NCBI GenBank assembly: GCA_026692665.1
Contig: JAPLOF010000063.1
Coordinates: 1 to 64,000, forward strand
DNA length: 64,000 bases
Source of the DNA: Planctomycetota bacterium
GTDB taxonomy: Bacteria; Planctomycetota; UBA1135; GCA-002686595
Reading direction: 5' to 3'
Position 1 is the first letter of the stretch; each line of letters starts with the position of its first letter. The notes beneath the pieces were generated by a model that saw nothing but the letters and a program-made list of their open reading frames with translations, had not been told where the DNA came from and searched no databases. A program made the position numbers and the translations under genes. This document shows positions 59,043 through 64,000 of this stretch, in pieces.

Positions 59043-59358
59043 CGCGGGTTTCGGTGTGGGCGCGGAATCGCCGGAGGGATCGTACGGCGCGCGCGTGCGG
59101 TCCGGTGCATCCGGCGCTGGATTCTCCGCCTGGATCGGCTGCGCGCCGGTCGCGCAGCTCGGCCCCGCGGCCAGCGCCCCACACGTAGGCTTCCCAAGCG
59201 GGGAATTCGAGCGCGGACCGAGGACCGGTCCGCGCAGCTTGCCAGCCTGGAAGGCCACTCCTATCCTCGTTCGCCTCGAAATCTCCGGCCACGGTCGTCC
59301 GACTCGCGGATCTGACCCCGCCGAGCCGGCCCCCCGCACGGGCCGTTCGATCCCACCG
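59043..59358. other. Divergent intergenic region
   Basis: A 316-nt gap between the starts of the SirB1-like and thiolase genes. An open frame on the minus strand continues through most of it, so the SirB1-like gene could have an upstream start. I see no convincing ribosome-binding site or signal there. Promoters for both directions should lie in this stretch, but I could not identify -35/-10 boxes. Confidence 0.45.
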
Positions 59359-60594
59359 ATGACCAGCCAACCGCGTACGAGCGTCGCCCCGGCCCCCCGC
59401 GCCGGCCTGCGTCGGGTCGTCGTGACGCATGCCCTGCGCACGCCGATCGGCCGCTACCTCGGTGCGTTCGCGGACCTGTCGGCCGCCGACCTGGGTACCT
59501 CCGTGGTCCGCGACCTCCTGGCGCGCGCCAAACTCGATCCGGAGCGCGTCGACGAGCTCGTGTTCGGCAACGGCCGCCAGGCCGGCGGCGGCCCGAACGT
59601 CGCGCGGCAGGTCGCCGTGCGGGCCGGGATCCCCGACCGGGTGTGCGCCTGGACCATGAACATGGCTTGCGGCTCGGGCCTGAAGTCGGTCCAGCTCGCG
59701 GCCGAGTCCATCCAGCTCGGCCGTTGCGACGTCGTCGTCGCGGGCGGCGTCGAGAGCATGAGCGGCCTGCCGTTCTTCCTGCCGAAGATGCGCACGGGCT
59801 ACCGCCTGGGCCACGCCGACGTCGTGGACGCGATGTACAAGGACGGCTTCCACTGTCCGCTCGCGAACATGCTGATGGGCGAGACGGCCGAGAAGCTGGC
59901 GCGCGAGATGGGCATTACGCGCGCCGAGCAGGACCAGTTCGCGCTCGACAGCCAGAAGAAGGCTGGTGCGGCCATCGAGTCCGGGCGCTTCCTGGGCGAG
60001 ATCGCGCCGGTGACGGTGCCCGGCAAGAAGGGTGAGGTCGTCGTCGCGCTCGACGAGCACGCCCGGCCCGACACGACGCTCGAGAGCCTGAAGAAGCTCC
60101 CGGCCGTCTTCGCCAAGGAGAACGGCAGCGTCACAGCCGGCAACGCCTCGGGGATCACCGACGGCGCCGCGGCGCTGCTCGTCATGGCCGAGGACGTGGC
60201 GCAGGACCTCGGCTACGAGCCGCTGGCCTGGATCGGCCAGTCCACGCAGGCCGGCGTCGACCCGCGCGTCATGGGCATCGGCCCCGTGCCCGCGCTGCAG
60301 GCTCTGAAGGCCCGGACCGGCCTTTCCCCGCAGGATTTCGACCTCATCGAGCTCAACGAGGCCTTCGCGGCGCAGGTCCTGGCCTGCCACCGCCAGATGC
60401 CGCTGCCCATGGACCGCCTGAACGTGAACGGCGGTTCGATCGCGCTCGGCCACCCGATCGGCGCGACCGGCGCGCGCATCGTGGTCACGCTCCTCCACGA
60501 GATGAAGCGGCGCAAGGCGCGCCGCGGTCTCGCGACACTCTGCATCTCCGGCGGCATGGGGCTCGCGACGGCGTTCCACGCCGAACCGGCCTGA
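59359..60594 (+). CDS. Acetyl-CoA C-acyltransferase (thiolase)
   Basis: Predicted 411-residue thiolase. The nucleophilic Cys lies in MNMACGSGLKSV, the His in NGGSIALGHPIGATGAR, and the second Cys in LATLCISGGMG, giving all three catalytic residues. RRVVVTHALRTPIGRYLGAF is the usual N-terminus after a roughly 20-residue extension. It either condenses two acetyl-CoA to acetoacetyl-CoA or cleaves 3-ketoacyl-CoA. The downstream 3-hydroxyacyl-CoA dehydrogenase and enoyl-CoA hydratase genes on the same strand make a beta-oxidation or butanoate pathway the likely setting. Confidence 0.94.
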   Translation: MTSQPRTSVAPAPRAGLRRVVVTHALRTPIGRYLGAFADLSAADLGTSVVRDLLARAKLDPERVDELVFGNGRQAGGGPNVARQVAVRAGIPDRVCAWTMNMACGSGLKSVQLAAESIQLGRCDVVVAGGVESMSGLPFFLPKMRTGYRLGHADVVDAMYKDGFHCPLANMLMGETAEKLAREMGITRAEQDQFALDSQKKAGAAIESGRFLGEIAPVTVPGKKGEVVVALDEHARPDTTLESLKKLPAVFAKENGSVTAGNASGITDGAAALLVMAEDVAQDLGYEPLAWIGQSTQAGVDPRVMGIGPVPALQALKARTGLSPQDFDLIELNEAFAAQVLACHRQMPLPMDRLNVNGGSIALGHPIGATGARIVVTLLHEMKRRKARRGLATLCISGGMGLATAFHAEPA

Positions 60595-60635
60595 CCTCCC
60601 GTCCACTCCATCCAACCAGCACGAAGGAAATCAGC

Positions 60636-61511
60636 ATGGCGATTCGCAAGGTCGGTGTGATCGGCGCCGGGCTCATGGGCCACGGCATCGCGCAGGTCGC
60701 GGCGCAGGGCGGCTGCGAGGTCCTCGTGTGCGAGGCGCAGCAGGGCTTCCTCGACAAGGGGCTCGAGCGCATCGACAAGTCGCTGGCGAAGCTCGCGGAG
60801 AAGGCCAAGGAGAAGGGGCAGACGTTCGACGCGGCCGCGGTGCGCGCGCGGATCCGCGGCACGCTGTCGAAGGCCGACCTGGCCGACTGCGACCTCGTCG
60901 TCGAGGCCATCGTCGAGGACCTCGACGTCAAGAAGGCGCTCTTCGCCGAGCTCGGGAAGATCGTCAAGAAGGACGGCATCTTCGCCTCCAACACCAGCTC
61001 GTTCCCGATCGCCGAGATGGCGACGGCGTCGGGCCGCGCCGACCGCTTCGTGGGTCTGCACTTCTTCAACCCGGTGCAGCTGATGAAGCTCGTCGAGGTC
61101 GTGAAGACCGACAAGACGAACGAGGACGTCGTGGCCCAGGCGCGCGCATTCGGCGAGGCTTGCGGCAAGTCGCCGATCACGTGCAAGGACACGCCGGGAT
61201 TCGTCGTGAACCGCCTGCTCGTGCCGTACATGGCCGAGGCGATGAAGCTCGCCGAGCGCGGCGACGCGTCGATCCCCGACATCGACGTCGCGATGAAGCT
61301 CGGTTGCGGCTACCCGATGGGGCCGTTCGAGCTGACGGACTACGTCGGCCTCGACACCACGCTGTTCATCCTGCAGGGCTGGGTGAAGCGCTACCCGAAC
61401 GATCCGGCGTTCCAGATCCCGAAGCTCCTGGAAGCGAAGGTCAAGGAAGGCAAGCTCGGCCGCAAGACCGGCCAAGGGTTCTACACATGGCAAGGCGACA
61501 AGCGCGTTTGA
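60636..61511 (+). CDS. hbd: 3-hydroxybutyryl-CoA dehydrogenase-type enzyme
   Basis: Predicted 291-residue NAD(P)-dependent 3-hydroxyacyl-CoA dehydrogenase. The Rossmann motif VGVIGAGLMGHGIAQVAAQ begins at residue 6. The catalytic His sits in FVGLHFFNPVQLMKLVEVV, with NTSSFPIAEMA before it and DTPGFVVNRLLVPYMAEA after. AAGGAAA lies about 7 nt before the ATG. The length is typical of stand-alone bacterial Hbd enzymes. Its last 25 bases overlap the start of a secreted cyclophilin gene in another frame. It converts acetoacetyl-CoA to 3-hydroxybutyryl-CoA or acts in fatty-acid oxidation. Confidence 0.93.
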   Translation: MAIRKVGVIGAGLMGHGIAQVAAQGGCEVLVCEAQQGFLDKGLERIDKSLAKLAEKAKEKGQTFDAAAVRARIRGTLSKADLADCDLVVEAIVEDLDVKKALFAELGKIVKKDGIFASNTSSFPIAEMATASGRADRFVGLHFFNPVQLMKLVEVVKTDKTNEDVVAQARAFGEACGKSPITCKDTPGFVVNRLLVPYMAEAMKLAERGDASIPDIDVAMKLGCGYPMGPFELTDYVGLDTTLFILQGWVKRYPNDPAFQIPKLLEAKVKEGKLGRKTGQGFYTWQGDKRV

Positions 61512-62413
61512 TCCTCGGCCTGGTCCTCCTCGCGCCGCTCGCCGCGGCCGAAGTGAAGGCCAAGGTCGATGCGCCGGCGACCTACATCGCCGGCTCCGGC
61601 ATGCCCGTGCGCGTCGAGCTGACCGCCGATGCCCAGGGCGACTCGATCCCGGCCTGGATGTTCGGAACCGCGGCCTTCTCGGTCGACGGCAAGCCGCTCG
61701 CCGAGCGCGGCTCCGCGGAGGTCAAGCTGGCACCGAACCAGAAGATCGTCATCGAGCTGGACCTCGGTCCCGCGCTCGAGGGCACGAAGGCCGCGTCGGA
61801 GAAGAGCTTCAAGCTCGCCTACGGCAACGAGAAGGCCACCGAGGTCGCGTGCAAGACGGCCGCCAAGAAGGGCCTCGACTTCCTCAACATGCCCGTCGAG
61901 GAGCTCAAGGGCTACCAGGTCCTGCTGCGCACGAACCGCGGGCCGATGCTGGTCGACCTGTGGCCCGATGTCGCGCCGAACCACGTGCGCAACTTCCTCG
62001 ACCTCAGCTACACCGGGTTCTACGACGGCACGCAGTTCCACCGCGTTTCGCCGACGTTCATGATCCAGGGCGGCGACCCGAACACGAAGAGCGGCAACCC
62101 GGCCACGTGGGGCACGGGCAACGGACCGCGCACGCTGAAGCGCGAGTTCAGCTCGAAGACGCACGCCCGCGGCGTCCTCTCCATGGCGCGCGGGCCCAGC
62201 GAGGACTCGGCTTCGAGCCAGTTCTTCATCATCACGGCGCCGTCGCCGTTCCTCGACGGCAAGTACTCGGCCTTCGGCGAACTCGTCGAGGGCTTCCCCG
62301 CGCTCGACACGATCGCGAAAGCCCAAGGCCAGGCCGGCCCGGACGGCACGGTCAAGCCGTCCCAACCCCAGAAGATCGAAGCCGCCGTCGTCCTCGTGAA
62401 GGGCGGAAAGTAG
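61487..62413 (+). CDS. Exported cyclophilin-type peptidyl-prolyl isomerase
   Basis: Predicted 308-residue protein. It starts at ATG 61487, inside the end of the hbd gene, with AAGGG 8 nt upstream. The signal peptide is RLILGLVLLAPLAAAEVKA. An N-terminal beta domain (about 25-140) is followed by the cyclophilin fold: LVDLWPDVAPNHVRNFLDL, GFYDGTQFHRV, FMIQGGDP, LSMARGPSEDSASSQFFI and YSAFGELVEGF. The active-site residues seen in cyclophilins (FHRV Arg, QFFI Phe, and MIQGG) are kept. It probably assists folding in the periplasm. Confidence 0.88.
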   Translation: MARRQARLILGLVLLAPLAAAEVKAKVDAPATYIAGSGMPVRVELTADAQGDSIPAWMFGTAAFSVDGKPLAERGSAEVKLAPNQKIVIELDLGPALEGTKAASEKSFKLAYGNEKATEVACKTAAKKGLDFLNMPVEELKGYQVLLRTNRGPMLVDLWPDVAPNHVRNFLDLSYTGFYDGTQFHRVSPTFMIQGGDPNTKSGNPATWGTGNGPRTLKREFSSKTHARGVLSMARGPSEDSASSQFFIITAPSPFLDGKYSAFGELVEGFPALDTIAKAQGQAGPDGTVKPSQPQKIEAAVVLVKGGK

Positions 62414-62421
62414 GAACGCAC

Positions 62422-62952
62422 ATGACGCAAGCAGTCGAAAAGGGTCTGAACTTCCTCAAGATGGACGCCAAGGATCTCGCGAACTATCGCGTGGTCCTCC
62501 AGACGAACCAGGGCGACATCGAGTGCGAGATGTGGCCGGACGTCGCGCCGAACCACGTGCGCAACTTCCTCGATCTGGCCTACACCGGCTTCTACGACGG
62601 CAAGGGTTTCCACCGTGTGATCAAGGGCTTCATGATCCAGGGCGGTTGCCCGCAAGGGACCGGCACCGGCAGCGGCCCGCGTCGCCTGAAGGCCGAGTTC
62701 AACGCGCGGAAGCACGAGAAGGGCGTCCTCTCCATGGCGCGTTCCTCGGATCCGGATTCGGCGTCGTGCCAGTTCTTCGTGATGCACGAGCGCTCGCCGC
62801 ACCTGGACAACCAGTACTCGGCGTTCGGCAAGGCCGTGAGCGGACTCGACGTCGTCGACAAGATCGCGACGACGAAGGTCGCGCCCGGTGACAAGCCGCT
62901 CACGCCGCAGACCATCACCAAGGCCGTCGTCGTGCGCGCGAAGCCGGCATGA
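62422..62952 (+). CDS. Cytoplasmic cyclophilin-type peptidyl-prolyl isomerase
   Basis: Predicted 176-residue cyclophilin with no signal peptide. It has WPDVAPNHVRNFLDLAYTGF, GFHRVIKGFMIQGGCP, LSMARSSDPDSASCQFFVM and YSAFGKAVSGLDVVDKI. It shares long stretches with the exported neighbour upstream, including an N-terminal KGLxFLxM segment that in the neighbour lies before the fold. This suggests origin by tandem duplication. Its stop overlaps the start of the enoyl-CoA hydratase gene as ATGA. Confidence 0.9.
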   Translation: MTQAVEKGLNFLKMDAKDLANYRVVLQTNQGDIECEMWPDVAPNHVRNFLDLAYTGFYDGKGFHRVIKGFMIQGGCPQGTGTGSGPRRLKAEFNARKHEKGVLSMARSSDPDSASCQFFVMHERSPHLDNQYSAFGKAVSGLDVVDKIATTKVAPGDKPLTPQTITKAVVVRAKPA

Positions 62953-63770
62953 GCCTCGTGATGAACTACGAGAACCTGCTCGTCGAGGTCGGCGCGGACG
63001 GTATCGCTTTCGTGACGGTCAACCGTCCGAAGGCGATGAACGCGCTCAACCACAAGACGCTGACCGAGCTGGCCGCCGCGTTCGACGCGCTCGAGGCCGA
63101 CGCCTCCGTTCGCGCGCTGGTGATCACGGGCGCGCCCGTCGAAGGCAAGCCGCCCGAGAAGCAGGCCTTCGTCGCCGGCGCCGACATCGGCGAGCTGAAG
63201 GCGATGGAGACCGCGCTGGACGCGAAGCGTCTGGCCTTCTTCGGCCAGACGGTGTTCGAGCGCCTCGAGTGGATGACGAAGCCGTCGGTCGCGATGATCA
63301 ACGGGTTCGCATTGGGCGGCGGCTGCGAGCTGGCGCTCGCGTGCACCCTGCGCACGGCGTCCAAGGCGGCGCGCATGGGCCTGCCCGAGGTCTCCCTGGG
63401 CATCATCCCCGGCTACGGCGGCACACAGCGCCTGGCGCGCATCGCGGGCCCCGGGGTCGCGCGCGAGTGGGTCCTGACCGCGGACATGTACTCGGCCGAA
63501 GAGGCCCACCGTGTCGGCGTGGTGAACCGGGTGTTCGAGCCCGCTGAACTGCGCGAGGGCACGCTCAAGATGGTCCACACGATCCTGTCGCGCGCGCCCC
63601 TCGCGGTTCGCATGGCCATGGAGACCATCCGCCGCGGCCAGAACATGTCCCAGCAGGAAGGCGCCCAGATCGAGGTCGACATGTTCGGCCTTGCATCCAC
63701 GACCGCGGACATGCGCGAAGGCATGGCGGCGTTCCTCGAGAAGCGGCCGGCCAAGTTCACGGGGCGCTGA
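62949..63770 (+). CDS. Enoyl-CoA hydratase/isomerase
   Basis: Predicted 273-residue crotonase-fold enzyme. The oxyanion-hole strands are AFVAGADIGELKAM and NGFALGGGCELALAC. Both catalytic glutamates of true hydratases are present, in GLPEVSLGIIPGYGGTQRL and in VAREWVLTADMYSAEEAHRVG. It hydrates trans-2-enoyl-CoA (crotonyl-CoA in the short-chain case). The start overlaps the cyclophilin stop by ATGA, so it is coupled to it. Confidence 0.93.
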   Translation: MSLVMNYENLLVEVGADGIAFVTVNRPKAMNALNHKTLTELAAAFDALEADASVRALVITGAPVEGKPPEKQAFVAGADIGELKAMETALDAKRLAFFGQTVFERLEWMTKPSVAMINGFALGGGCELALACTLRTASKAARMGLPEVSLGIIPGYGGTQRLARIAGPGVAREWVLTADMYSAEEAHRVGVVNRVFEPAELREGTLKMVHTILSRAPLAVRMAMETIRRGQNMSQQEGAQIEVDMFGLASTTADMREGMAAFLEKRPAKFTGR

Positions 63771-63881
63771 AGCCTCCTCGACCCGGGTCGGGCGCGTCAC
63801 ACCGCGACCGACTGTTCCCCCCAAGACCCGCTGAGTTCCCGACCGTTCTGGTCCACAGACTGCCATCAGGAGATTGCATCG

Positions 63882-64000
63882 ATGACCCATGAGATCGTGA
63901 TCGTCGGCGGGGCGCGCACCCCGATGGCCGAGTACGTCGGGACGCCGGGCTACGGGAAGCTCAAGGACGTGTCCGCGATCGACCTCGCGGTCCACGCCTC
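63882..64000 (+). CDS. Second thiolase, 5' part, cut by window end
   Basis: Only the first 39 codons are visible. EIVIVGGARTPMAEYVGTPG is the conserved thiolase N-terminus, and LKDVSAIDLAVHA continues it. AGGAG lies 8 nt before the ATG. About 110 nt separate it from the hydratase gene, so it may have its own promoter. A second thiolase in the same cluster suggests either a biosynthetic/degradative pair or chain-length specialisation. Confidence 0.85.
   Translation, partial: MTHEIVIVGGARTPMAEYVGTPGYGKLKDVSAIDLAVHA

Overview
The window is a GC-rich chromosomal segment (visibly about 70% GC) from a Gram-negative bacterium, most likely a planctomycete or close relative. The basis is the abundance of Hanks-type Ser/Thr kinases paired with ECF sigma factors, a kinase fused to a formylglycine-generating-enzyme domain, secreted FG-GAP, NIDO and zinc-carboxypeptidase proteins, and an outer-membrane multiheme cytochrome locus. 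I saw no tRNA, rRNA, CRISPR array, insertion sequence or prophage.

Layout. 0-3.4 kb: DUF3500 lipoprotein, double-PilZ protein, metallo-beta-lactamase-fold hydrolase, GNAT acetyltransferase. 3.4-18.2 kb: a signalling island of five Ser/Thr kinases and two ECF sigma factors, plus a previously easy-to-miss 53-residue membrane protein. 18.2-21 kb: DinB-like protein, metal-receptor-like protein, membrane-anchored protein. 21-28.7 kb: a tightly overlapping four-gene operon encoding a ferredoxin/flavin/cytochrome-b-like membrane oxidoreductase, a 26-haem cytochrome, an outer-membrane barrel and a 17-haem lipoprotein. This looks like a complete route for electrons from reduced pyridine nucleotide to the cell surface. 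28.9-38.6 kb: secreted hydrolase, NIDO protein, two methyltransferases, a GH38-like protein with an apparently ruined active site, and an M64 peptidase. 38.7-47.3 kb: IspH, 2Fe-2S ferredoxin, DEAD-box helicase with a very long basic tail, exonuclease III, and a beta-propeller/amidohydrolase fusion.

47.3-54.2 kb is the most interesting part. It is a co-directional run (M14 carboxypeptidase, thioredoxin/NHL protein, PuuD-like amidase, small-multidrug-export-like membrane protein, secreted unknown). Two genes in it are each broken by one in-frame TGA, while the reading frame is otherwise intact on both sides. In one, the TGA sits exactly at the attacking Cys of a thioredoxin CxxC motif (UxxC). 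In the other it forms a UxC motif. Each TGA is followed, 23-25 nt downstream, by a strong hairpin whose loop has G in its second position, as bacterial SECIS elements do. I read these as two candidate selenoproteins. A third interruption, in the carboxypeptidase, is a TAG and has no such explanation.

54.3-64 kb: an ArsR/ACR3 arsenite-resistance pair, an FG-GAP protein, a SirB1-like/LON-domain pair, and a fatty-acid or butanoate module (thiolase, 3-hydroxyacyl-CoA dehydrogenase, enoyl-CoA hydratase, start of a second thiolase) into which two related cyclophilins are embedded.
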